In this document: positions 42,770-50,450 of the stretch, one piece after another
Layout: the number at the start of each line of letters is the position of its first letter
Numbering within the stretch: the stretch's first letter is position 1
Assembly: GCF_004349065.1 (NCBI RefSeq)
Contig: NZ_SMKZ01000021.1
Location: forward strand, 1-64,000
Source: Jiangella asiatica
GTDB lineage: Bacteria > Actinomycetota > Actinomycetes > Jiangellales > Jiangellaceae
Direction of reading: 5' to 3'
Length of the DNA stretch: 64,000 bases
Translations under genes and position numbers: made by a program
Notes under the pieces: model-generated
Told to the model about the DNA's origin: nothing
The model's database searches: none
The model's input: the letters and a program-made list of their open reading frames with translations, nothing else

Positions 42770-44956
42770 TCACTCCGCCGCCAGCGCCGTCACCGGAGCG
42801 GTACGAGCCGCCCGCCGGCCGGGCACGAGCGACGCCAGCACGCCCAGCGCGACCGCCACCACGGCGCTCAGCGCGAGCAGTCCCCACGGCACCACGAACA
42901 CCAGCTCGTCGACGCTGAGCACCGCGGCCCAGGCGAACAACGCCCCCGCGGCGGTGCCGAGCACGGCCGCCACCGCGCCCATGAGTGCCGCCTCGACGCC
43001 CAGGAGGATGCGGGTCTGCCGGCGGGTCAGGCCCAGCGCCCGCAGCAGCCCGATCTCGCGGGTGCGCTCGTGCACCGACAGCGACAGCGTGTTCGCGATC
43101 CCGATGAACGCGATCACCAGCGCCAGCGCCAGGACACCCAGCACCACGTTGACGGCGTCGTCGAGGTCCTCGTTCAGCTCGGTCCGCCGGTCGACGAGGC
43201 TCTCGACCGACAGCTCCTGCAGGTCGTGGGTCGCCTCGAGGATCGCGGCCCGGGCCGCCTCGCCGTCGTCGCCGTCGGGTACGTCCACGGCCAGCCCGCC
43301 GCCCGCCGTCTCCGCGACCGCGCCGGTCTCGGGCAGGTTCTCGATGGCCCGAACGGCGCCGGCCGGCACGTCGCCCTCGCCGGCCCAGTGGACGACGAGG
43401 TCGGCCGGCAGCTGCCCGTCGACCACGACGTCGACGCTGCCGCGCGACGACTCGGCGACGGTGACGAAGCCGGCCACCGTCGTGACCCCGATCAGCAGCG
43501 CCGCCGTGGTGGCCGCCACCCGGCGCGGGTTGCGCACCGCGTTGCCGGTGGCCAGCTCCGCGGTCGACCTGGCGGCGCCGGCCAGCCGCGCGGTGCCCGC
43601 GCCGAGCGCGCGCACCAGTGGCGGCACCACCAGCGGCCCGAGCACCAGCAGGCCGAGGAAGCAGACGGCGGCGCCGACGACCACCGCCACCAGCCCGGTG
43701 TCCGGCGACACCGGACCGGCGCCGGCGATCAGCAGCAACGCGCCGGCGGCCATCGCGAGCAGCCCGGACCCGGCGCGGACCCGGCCGACGGTCCGGCTGT
43801 CGGCGCCGTCGGGAACCGTGTGCAGGGCCGCCAGCGGCGAGACGCGGGTGGCGATCCGGGCCGGTGGCACGGCGGACCCGACCGTCACCAGCACACCGAC
43901 CACCAGCGACCAGACCACCGACGACGGCGACACGACCAGCGGCGCCCTACCCGGGCCGGAATCGATGACCGTCGCCGTAACCAGCGCGGCGACGGCGCCG
44001 AGACCGACGCCCGCGACGCTGCCGGCGATCCCGATTGCAACCGACTCGGCCAGCAGGCCGCGCAGCACCTGGCGCCGGGTCGCGCCGACGGTCCGCAACA
44101 GCGCCAGCTCGCGCGTGCGCGCTGCGATGAGGATGCGGAAGATGTTGGCGATGACGAACGCGGCGACCAGCAACGACACCGCCCCGAGCATCAGCAGCGG
44201 GAGGCGCAGCTCGCCGCCGGTCAGCGCGGATCGATCGGCCACCAGCTGCGCCAGCTCACCGCCGGAGAGCACCCGGTCGGCCCCGTCGAGGGCGGCCAGC
44301 TCGGCGCGGACCTGGCCGGTGTCCGTGCCCGGCTCCAGCCGGAGGTCCACCCGGTCGGCGCCGGCGGGCTCGGCTAACCGGCCCACCCCGCCGTAGGTGG
44401 CGTACAGCTCGGGATCGAGCCGGGTCGGTGACGGTGGCTCAACCAGGCCGACCACCGTCAGCTCCGCCGGTGCGCCGGAGTCCATGGCGGCGACGGCGAA
44501 CGTCTCGCCGGGCTCGACGCCGGCGCGCGCCGCCGTCCGGGTGTCCAGGACGACCTCGTCGTCCGCGGCCGGCGCCCGTCCCTCCGTCAATGCCAGGCCG
44601 GCCAGCTCGGCGTCGTCCGGCACCGCGGACAGCCGAGCGGACGAGAGCGGATCGATCCGGCCGTCCGGGTCGACCGTCTTGACGCCGACCTCTCGGCGCG
44701 GCGCGGCCGCCGCGACGCCGTCGATCCCGGCGACGTCGGTGGCGGCCGCTTCGTCGAGGTACTCCCCCGTGGCCGCCAGCACCGTGAGGTCGACACCGGC
44801 GACGGTGTCGGCGAGCCGGTCGATCCGGGCGCGGTCCAGCGAGTCGGTCAGCATCAGCGTCGCCGCGGTGAATCCGACAGACAGCACCACGACCAGTCCG
44901 GTCAGGCCGAGCCGCGGCAGGTGGGCGCGCAGGCCCGCGACGATCACACCACGCAC
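42770..44956 (-). CDS. FtsX/MacB-type ABC transporter permease
   Basis: A 728-residue permease with an N-terminal helix, a large extracellular MacB-like domain (about 40-250), three helices of FtsX domain 1 (about 255-375, with ALLRTVGATRRQVLRGLLAES), a central two-helix region, a second extracellular domain (about 480-590) and FtsX domain 2 (about 595-725, with IGLLRALGLTRRQTRILLGVEA). This duplicated arrangement is typical of actinobacterial LolCDE/MacB-like systems that move lipids, peptides or signals. GTG 44956 starts 3 nt after its ATPase gene. No two-component system adjoins it directly. Confidence 0.92.
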   Translation of the reverse strand: MRGVIVAGLRAHLPRLGLTGLVVVLSVGFTAATLMLTDSLDRARIDRLADTVAGVDLTVLAATGEYLDEAAATDVAGIDGVAAAAPRREVGVKTVDPDGRIDPLSSARLSAVPDDAELAGLALTEGRAPAADDEVVLDTRTAARAGVEPGETFAVAAMDSGAPAELTVVGLVEPPSPTRLDPELYATYGGVGRLAEPAGADRVDLRLEPGTDTGQVRAELAALDGADRVLSGGELAQLVADRSALTGGELRLPLLMLGAVSLLVAAFVIANIFRILIAARTRELALLRTVGATRRQVLRGLLAESVAIGIAGSVAGVGLGAVAALVTATVIDSGPGRAPLVVSPSSVVWSLVVGVLVTVGSAVPPARIATRVSPLAALHTVPDGADSRTVGRVRAGSGLLAMAAGALLLIAGAGPVSPDTGLVAVVVGAAVCFLGLLVLGPLVVPPLVRALGAGTARLAGAARSTAELATGNAVRNPRRVAATTAALLIGVTTVAGFVTVAESSRGSVDVVVDGQLPADLVVHWAGEGDVPAGAVRAIENLPETGAVAETAGGGLAVDVPDGDDGEAARAAILEATHDLQELSVESLVDRRTELNEDLDDAVNVVLGVLALALVIAFIGIANTLSLSVHERTREIGLLRALGLTRRQTRILLGVEAALMGAVAAVLGTAAGALFAWAAVLSVDELVFVVPWGLLALSAVVAVALGVLASLVPGRRAARTAPVTALAAE

Positions 44957-44959
44957 GGC

Positions 44960-45730
44960 TCAGTCCCCCAGCCGGCGCAGGTGGTCGATGACCGTGTCCA
45001 CGGTCGGGTCGGCGATCTCGCCGGCCAGCCGGCCGTCGGCGAGCAGCACGACGTGGTCGGCGGCGGCCGCGGCCGCCGGGTCGTGGGTGACCATGACGAC
45101 CGTCCGGCCCAGCTCGCGGACGCTGGCTCGCAACAGCGCCAGCACCTCGCCGCCGGAGCGGGAGTCCAGGTTGCCGGTGGGCTCGTCGGCGAAGATCACC
45201 TCCGGACGGTTGATCAGCGCCCTGGCCACCGCGACCCGCTGCTGCTGGCCGCCGGAGAGCTCGCTGGGGCGGTGCGTCAGCCGGTCCTGGATGCCGAGGA
45301 TGCCGACCACCTCGTCGAACCAGGCCGGGTCCACCGTCCGCCCGGCCAGCCGCAGCGGCAGCAGCACGTTCGCCTCGGCGTTGAGCGTCGGCAGCAGGTT
45401 GAATGCCTGGAAGACGAAGCCCAGCCGGTCGCGGCGCAGCAGAGTCAGCTCGGTGTCGCCGAGGCTGGTCAGGTCTGTGTCACCGAGTAGCACCCGGCCG
45501 GACGTGGCGGTGTCCAGGCCGGCCAGGCAGTGGACGAGGGTGGACTTGCCCGACCCCGACGGCCCCATGATGGCGGTGAACCGGCCGGCCGCGAACGGTA
45601 CGGAGATGCCGTCGAGGGCGCGGACGGCGGTGCGGTCGGCGCCGTACACCTTGGTCAGCCCGACGGCACGGACGGCGACCGCGCCGGAGTCGGTCTCTGA
45701 ACCCGTGTATGCGTGTGTCTGGATGCTCAC
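44960..45730 (-). CDS. ABC transporter ATP-binding protein, MacB/LolD type
   Basis: A 256-residue ATPase paired with the FtsX-type permease. Walker A GPSGSGKST, Q-loop FVFQAFNLLPTL, signature LSGGQQQRVAVARAL, Walker B VIFADEPTGNLD and the switch His in VTHDPAAA. The FQxFNLLP and DEPTGNLD motifs are diagnostic of this group. GTG 45730 is taken as the start because the sequence begins with the usual short variable N-terminus; the reading frame continues upstream into the divergent region. It is divergent from the deaminase-family gene over 112 bp. Confidence 0.93.
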   Translation of the reverse strand: MSIQTHAYTGSETDSGAVAVRAVGLTKVYGADRTAVRALDGISVPFAAGRFTAIMGPSGSGKSTLVHCLAGLDTATSGRVLLGDTDLTSLGDTELTLLRRDRLGFVFQAFNLLPTLNAEANVLLPLRLAGRTVDPAWFDEVVGILGIQDRLTHRPSELSGGQQQRVAVARALINRPEVIFADEPTGNLDSRSGGEVLALLRASVRELGRTVVMVTHDPAAAAAADHVVLLADGRLAGEIADPTVDTVIDHLRRLGD

Positions 45731-45842
45731 CGTCCCAGCGTGGCCGGCGCGCGGCCGCGGGTCGTCGGACCAACGGCCGCACCTCGCGTGCGACCTTGGT
45801 CGTACGGCGGCGGTGCCCGCTCGATCGGTAGGGTCGGCCACC

Positions 45843-46826
45843 GTGTCCGGGGTCCGCCTGATCGAGACGCTGCCGAAGGTGCAGTCACACCTGCACCTGA
45901 CCGGCGCGATGCGCCCGTCGACGCTGGCCGAACTGGCCGCCCGCGCCGGCATCGACGTCCTGCCGGTCCTGGACCTGGACGGTGTGCACGAGTGGCCGGC
46001 GTTCCAAGGTCGCTACGACGCCGCCCGGGCCGCGGTCCGGTCCGCCGCCGACGTAGCCCGGGTGGTGCGCGAGGCGGCCGAGGACGACGCGGCCGGTGGC
46101 TGCGGCTGGCTGGAGCTCCAGATGGACCCGACGTCGTACGCGCCCGCGCTGGGCGGAGTGGAGGCGGCTGTCGAGGCGGTGCTGGCCGGCGCGGCGGCGG
46201 CGCCGATCCCGGTCGGCGTGATCGTCGCGTCCAGCTGGGCCCGTCCGGGCGCGCACGCGACACGACTGGCCACCCTGGCCGCCCGGTACGCCGGCGACGG
46301 GGTGGTCGGCTTCGGACTGTCCAACGACGAGCGCCGCGGCCGGGTCGCGGACTTCGCCCCGGCGTTCCGGATCGCCGCGGACCACGGGCTCGCCCGCACG
46401 CCGCACGCCGGGTTCTTCACCGGCGCGGCACACGTCCGGGCCTGCGTGGAGACGCTGGACGCCACTCGGATCGGGCACGGCACCTCGGCCGTCGGCAACC
46501 CCGCGGTGCTGGACCTGCTCGTGTCGCGCCAGGTCGCGCTGGAGATGTGCCCGACGTCGTACCCGCCGTTCGGGGTGCACCCGCTGGCGTCGGTGCCGGT
46601 GCGGGCGGCGCTGGCAGCGGGTGTTCCGGTGGCCATCGGCAGCGACGACCCGCTGCTGTTCGGCGTCGGGCTGGCCGGTCAGTACGCGCTGTGCCGGGAC
46701 GTGCTGGCCCTGGACGACGCCGAGCTGGCGGCGCTGGCACGGGGCGGCATCACCGCGTCCGCCGCGTCGGCCGACCTCAAGCGGACCCTGCTGGCCGGCG
46801 TCGACACCTGGCTCGCTTCCCCGTGA
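45843..46826 (+). CDS. adenosine-deaminase-family amidohydrolase lacking key catalytic residues
   Basis: A 327-residue TIM-barrel protein of the adenosine deaminase family. Metal ligands appear intact: His16 and His18 in SHLHLTG, His188 in PHAGF, and Asp268 in IGSDDP; the catalytic His212 in RIGHG is also present. However, the family's HAGE motif reads HAGF, so Phe191 replaces the proton-transferring Glu, and HLDG reads HLTG, so Thr20 replaces the substrate-binding Asp. It therefore probably does not deaminate adenosine in the usual way and may use another substrate or be non-catalytic. GTG 45843 has GGTAGGG about 10 nt upstream. Its stop codon lies in the palindromic element that follows. 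Confidence 0.85.
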   Translation: MSGVRLIETLPKVQSHLHLTGAMRPSTLAELAARAGIDVLPVLDLDGVHEWPAFQGRYDAARAAVRSAADVARVVREAAEDDAAGGCGWLELQMDPTSYAPALGGVEAAVEAVLAGAAAAPIPVGVIVASSWARPGAHATRLATLAARYAGDGVVGFGLSNDERRGRVADFAPAFRIAADHGLARTPHAGFFTGAAHVRACVETLDATRIGHGTSAVGNPAVLDLLVSRQVALEMCPTSYPPFGVHPLASVPVRAALAAGVPVAIGSDDPLLFGVGLAGQYALCRDVLALDDAELAALARGGITASAASADLKRTLLAGVDTWLASP

Positions 46827-46876
46827 TCATCAACGGTTGGCGACGTGATGACGTCGCCAACCGTTGATGATCATGG
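46821..46876. repeat. 56-bp palindromic element, copy B, carrying both convergent stop codons
   Basis: CCGTGATCATCAACGGTTGG pairs with the complementary right arm ending at 46876, with an inner CGACGT/ACGTCG stem and a short GATG loop. The TGA at 46824-46826 ends the deaminase-family gene, and the mirror TGA (46873-46871 on the minus strand) ends the LacI gene. The stem is longer and better paired than copy A at 18813-18868. It can serve as a bidirectional terminator. Confidence 0.8.
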
Positions 46877-47938
46877 GAAGGGGGCAGGCGGGGGCGCGGA
46901 CGTGGAGCCGACCCGAAGATGCACCGGGAGGCGGACGTTGTCCGGGCGGGTGCCGCCCAGCAGGTCGGTCACCATCCGGCCGGTAACGCGGCCCTTCTCG
47001 ACGATCGGCTGGATGACGGTGGTGAGCCGGCGCTCGCCCAGCCAGGGCGTGTCGATGCCGTCGAACCCGACGACGGTGAGGTCGTCGGGCACGCGCAGTC
47101 CGGCGGCCTCCGCGGCGCGCACGACGCCGACGGCGAGCAGGTCGCTCTGCGCGATGATCGCGGTCGGCTTGTCGGGAGACTCGTCCAGCAGCGCGCCCGC
47201 GGCCTGCTCGCCCTCCTCGATGAGGTTGGCGGCCGCCTCGACCGCGACGACCGGCCCGAATGTGTCCTCGACCGCGGCCAGCCGCAACCGGCAGTCCGCG
47301 TACGCCGTGGCCTCGCGGCGGGCGGTGTCGACGTGCCCGCGCCGCCCGTCCAGTCGCAGCGGCAGCGTCACCACCCCGACGCGATAATGCCCCAGGTCGG
47401 CGACGTGCCTGGCCAGCTCGGCCGATCCGCCGTAGTCGTCGATGTCGAGCAGGACGACGTCCGGCCGGTCCGGGCCGTCGACAGCCACCACCGGCACGCC
47501 CCGGCCGACGAACTGGTCGAGCAGCGGGTCGTCGTCACCGCCGCAGGTGGCGAACACGGCCGCGTCGAGCGGCATCCGGGCCACCTGCTCCGGCGTCGGC
47601 CCGCTGCGGTGGGCGTCGCCGGAAAGCAGCAGTAGCCCGGCCCCGGAAGGACCGAGCGCATCGGCCAGCCCGTCGAGGAGCGCGACGGCGACGGGGTCGC
47701 GGAACGCGTAGAGCAACCGCTCGCCGATGACCGCGCCGACGATCCCCGAGCGGCCCCGCCGCAGCGAGCTGGCCATCGGGTCCGGGCCGAGATAGCCCAG
47801 CTCACGGGCGGCGTCGAGCACGCGCTGGCGGGTGGCTTCAGCCACCGGGCCCTGTCCGCTGAACGCCAGCGAGGCGGTGGACTGGGACACCCCGGCGCGC
47901 GCTGCGACCGCGGCGAGCGTCGTCCGGTGCTCTCCCAC
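46871..47938 (-). CDS. LacI-family transcription regulator
   Basis: A 355-residue repressor. The N-terminal HTH reads TTLAAVAARAGVSQSTASLAFSG, followed by the hinge helix region PMASSLRRGRSG and a periplasmic-binding-protein-like sensor domain (about 65-340) with DGIDTPWLGERRLTTV near the end. GTG 47938 has GGAGG 8 nt upstream. It is divergent from an MFS transporter gene, and two perfect palindromes lie between them; it should repress both genes until its ligand, likely a sugar, binds. Ala replaces the usual Val in SLAF of the recognition helix, common among actinomycete LacI proteins. Confidence 0.92.
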   Translation of the reverse strand: MGEHRTTLAAVAARAGVSQSTASLAFSGQGPVAEATRQRVLDAARELGYLGPDPMASSLRRGRSGIVGAVIGERLLYAFRDPVAVALLDGLADALGPSGAGLLLLSGDAHRSGPTPEQVARMPLDAAVFATCGGDDDPLLDQFVGRGVPVVAVDGPDRPDVVLLDIDDYGGSAELARHVADLGHYRVGVVTLPLRLDGRRGHVDTARREATAYADCRLRLAAVEDTFGPVVAVEAAANLIEEGEQAAGALLDESPDKPTAIIAQSDLLAVGVVRAAEAAGLRVPDDLTVVGFDGIDTPWLGERRLTTVIQPIVEKGRVTGRMVTDLLGGTRPDNVRLPVHLRVGSTSAPPPAPFP

Positions 47939-48009
47939 CGCGCTCGCCTCCTCTCGTCCGTGCCGGCACGTTTCGGGGTTGCGTGGCCCCGGTGTCACAT
48001 AGCAGAATA

Positions 48010-48037
48010 TCGAATCGATTCGATCGAATCGATTCGA
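48010..48037. promoter_or_regulatory. two abutting LacI operators
   Basis: The perfect 14-bp palindrome TCGAATCGATTCGA occurs at 48010-48023 and again, with no gap, at 48024-48037. It lies between the divergent LacI and MFS genes, 35 bp before the MFS start. The 14-bp pitch means neighbouring dimers would bind on different helix faces. Confidence 0.8.
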
Positions 48038-48071
48038 CCCTCCGTTGACCGCCGTCGAAAAGGACGCCCAC

Positions 48072-49307
48072 GTGAGCCACACCGCATCGGACCGGCAGCT
48101 GCCGCCGGCTCGCGTGCTGCGTGCGCGCAACGCCGTCGCCACCGTGTTCGCCCTCAACGGCCTGGCCGTCGCCTCGTGGATGGCACGCATCCCCGAAGTC
48201 CGCGACCTGCTCGAGATCTCGCCGAGCGAGCTCGGCCGGGTGCTGCTCGCACTGGCCGCGGGCTCCATCGTCGCGCTGCCCACGTCCGGGCTGGTGGTCA
48301 ACAAGATCGGCGCGGCGCGTACGGTCGCCGGCGGGTCGCTGCTGGTGGGCGTGGGTCTGGTGCTCGCCGGCCTGGGCAGCGACACGCTGCTCAGCATCCC
48401 GCTCGCAGCGGTCGGCCTGGCTGCCATCGGCTACGGCTCGGGCTCCTGGGACGTGGCCATGAACGTCGAGGGCGCCGCCGTCGAACGGCTGCTCGGCCGC
48501 ACCGTCATGCCCCGGTTCCACGCCGCATTCAGCCTCGGCACCGTCGCCGGGGCCGGCATCGGCGCCGGCGCCACAGCGGTCGGCATCCCTGTCGTCGCGC
48601 ACCTCGGTGTCATCGGGGTCGGCGCCGCGGTCGGCGCGGTCACCGCCGCCCGCAGTTTCCTGCCGCGCGCGGCCGAGGTCGACGACGAGCAGGGCGCGGC
48701 GCCGAAGGTCTCGGTGTGGACCGCCTGGCGGGAACCGCGCACCCTGATCATCGGCGTGATGGTGCTGTGCTTCGCGCTGATCGAGGGCATCGCCAACGAC
48801 TGGCTCGCCCTGGGCATCGTCGACGGGTACGGCACCAGCAACGCCGTCGGCGCGGTCGGGTTCGCGGTCTTCGTCGCGGCCATGACCATCGGGCGCACGG
48901 CCGGCACCCAGCTCATCGACCGGTACGGCCGGCTCCCGGTGCTCCAGGTCAGTGGCGCGCTGGCCGCGGGCGGCGTGCTGCTCGTCGTGTTCGGCGGATC
49001 GCTGGCCGTCGCCGCGGTCGGCATCGTGATCTGGGGCTTCGGCGCGGCGCTCGGGTTCCCGCTGGGCATGAGCGCGGCCTCCGACGATCCCCAGCGCGCG
49101 GCCGTGCGGGTGAGCGTCGTGGCCTCCGTCGGCTATACGGCGTTCCTGGCCGGCCCGCCGATCCTGGGCTGGATCGGCGACCACGAAGGGGTGCTTCGGG
49201 CCCTGCTGGTCGTCGCCGTCGCCGCCGTGGTCGGCACGCTGGCAGCGCCGGCCGCTCGGCACCAGGAGCCGTCATCCGAGCGAATCGAATCCAGGATCCG
49301 CGAGTGA
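48072..49307 (+). CDS. MFS transporter, YbjJ-like
   Basis: A 411-residue major facilitator with twelve predicted helices. The first helix LNGLAVASWMARIPEVRDLL and the loop LGRVLLALAAGSIVALPTSGLVVNKIGAARTVAGG are typical of the YbjJ-like group; GSWDVAMNVEGAAVERLLGRTVMPRFHAAFSLG follows in the central part. GTG 48072 is preferred because AAGGA stands 8 nt upstream; a TTG 27 nt earlier is the alternative. Regulated, by position and operators, by the divergent LacI protein. The substrate is probably a sugar, but sequence alone does not say which. Confidence 0.9.
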   Translation: MSHTASDRQLPPARVLRARNAVATVFALNGLAVASWMARIPEVRDLLEISPSELGRVLLALAAGSIVALPTSGLVVNKIGAARTVAGGSLLVGVGLVLAGLGSDTLLSIPLAAVGLAAIGYGSGSWDVAMNVEGAAVERLLGRTVMPRFHAAFSLGTVAGAGIGAGATAVGIPVVAHLGVIGVGAAVGAVTAARSFLPRAAEVDDEQGAAPKVSVWTAWREPRTLIIGVMVLCFALIEGIANDWLALGIVDGYGTSNAVGAVGFAVFVAAMTIGRTAGTQLIDRYGRLPVLQVSGALAAGGVLLVVFGGSLAVAAVGIVIWGFGAALGFPLGMSAASDDPQRAAVRVSVVASVGYTAFLAGPPILGWIGDHEGVLRALLVVAVAAVVGTLAAPAARHQEPSSERIESRIRE

Positions 49308-49309
49308 CA

Positions 49310-49697
49310 CACCGGAGTCCAAGCGACCAGCTCGTCGAGTTGATGCTGGCCGCGGGAGGTCGACACCAGGTTCGGCGCGGTGCTGAACGACGCCCCGATG
49401 GCACACAGGACCGGCGAGACCGGCAACGTCACCCACGACGTCGGCTACTTCCTGGTGCCGGCCTCGAGACCGTGGTGGTGGTGTTCACCGAGGTGAGCAC
49501 CACCACGAGCTTCTCGGAGGCGCAGCAGATCGGCAACCCGGCCGTCCAGCGGATCGGGCTGGCGGTCGACGTCGCGCACTTTCGGGCGCTACGCCGTGGA
49601 CTACCGCGCGGTCGACTGCGGGTGGACCGCCGCCTGCATACCCGCCTCGCTGATCGTGGACCTCTCGCAGAAACCCGGCCCGATATGCCCGATTGAT
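49310..49697 (+). pseudogene. decayed class A beta-lactamase-fold serine hydrolase, C-terminal part
   Basis: Fragments of one protein are spread over two frames. SPSDQLVELMLAAGG reads in frame 2, then VDTRFGAVLNDAPMAHRTGETGNVTHDVGYFLVP in frame 3, then ETVVVVFTEVSTTTSFSEAQQIGNPAVQRIGLAV back in frame 2, then RYAVDYRAVDC in frame 3. The RTGETG segment with HDVGY matches the KTG-motif strand of beta-lactamases and related D-Ala-D-Ala hydrolases, with Arg for Lys. Three frameshifts and loss of the nucleophile-bearing N-terminal half show it is not functional. A sequencing error cannot explain all shifts easily. Confidence 0.65.
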
Positions 49698-49778
49698 TCC
49701 GGCGGAAACTCCAAGACCAACGGGAGTGCGCCGAGGATGGCAGCGGGCGCGGCCTGGGGAGGTAGGGGCCGCCCGGGC

Positions 49779-50450
49779 TCACGTGGCGCCGGGGCGGACC
49801 AGGCCCGTCTCGTAGGCGAGCACCACGAGCTGGACCCGGTCGCGCAGGCCCACCTTCGCCAACACGCGGCCGATGTGGGTCTTCACGGTGGCCTCGGTGA
49901 CGAACAGCCGGCCCGCGATCTCGGCGTTCGAGCGGCCGCGGACCACCTCGCGGACGATCTCGTGCTCGCGCCGGGTCAGGCCGGCCCAGATCGAGGCCGG
50001 CGGGGTGGCGTCGTCCGGGAGGTGGCCGGCGAAGCGCTCCAGCAGCCGCCGGGTGGTGCTGGGCGCCACCACGGCATCGCCGGAGTGGACCGCGCGGACG
50101 GCGTCGAGAAGCATCGGCGGCCGGGCGTCCTTCAGCAGGAAGCCGCTGGCACCGGCCTTGATGGCGGCGAACGCGTACTCGTCGAGGTCGAACGTCGTCA
50201 GCACGATGACCTTCGGTGCGTCGGGCCGCTCGCGCAGCCGCCGGGTGGCCTCGACGCCGTCGAGCACGGGCATGCGGACGTCCATGAGGACGACGTCGGC
50301 GCCGGTGACGGCCAGCGTCTGGAGCGCGGCGTCGCCGTCGCCGGCCTCACCGACCACCTCCATGTCCGGCTGTGACTCGATGACCATCCGGAACCCGGCC
50401 CGGACCAGCTGCTGGTCGTCCACGAGGAAGACCCTGACCGGCACCGGCAT
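49779..50450 (-). CDS. NarL/FixJ-type response regulator
   Basis: A 223-residue response regulator. Receiver domain about 1-120 with acidic DD pair in FLVDDQQ, phospho-acceptor Asp in VVLMDVRMP, Thr in VLTTFD and Lys in FLLKDA. A LuxR/GerE HTH follows (about 155-220: LTRREHEIVREVVRGRSNAEIAGRLFVTEATVKTHIGRVLAKVG). ATG 50450 shares one base with the kinase stop (TGATG), so the pair is translated together. It belongs to the group partnered with NarL-family HisKA_3 kinases that often control transporters or antibiotic response. The target is unknown. Confidence 0.95.
   Translation of the reverse strand: MPVPVRVFLVDDQQLVRAGFRMVIESQPDMEVVGEAGDGDAALQTLAVTGADVVLMDVRMPVLDGVEATRRLRERPDAPKVIVLTTFDLDEYAFAAIKAGASGFLLKDARPPMLLDAVRAVHSGDAVVAPSTTRRLLERFAGHLPDDATPPASIWAGLTRREHEIVREVVRGRSNAEIAGRLFVTEATVKTHIGRVLAKVGLRDRVQLVVLAYETGLVRPGAT

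Noticed and set aside
48045-48071. TTG start for the MFS transporter
   Set aside because: It lies almost on the operators and lacks a ribosome site, while GTG 48072 has AAGGA at the right distance.
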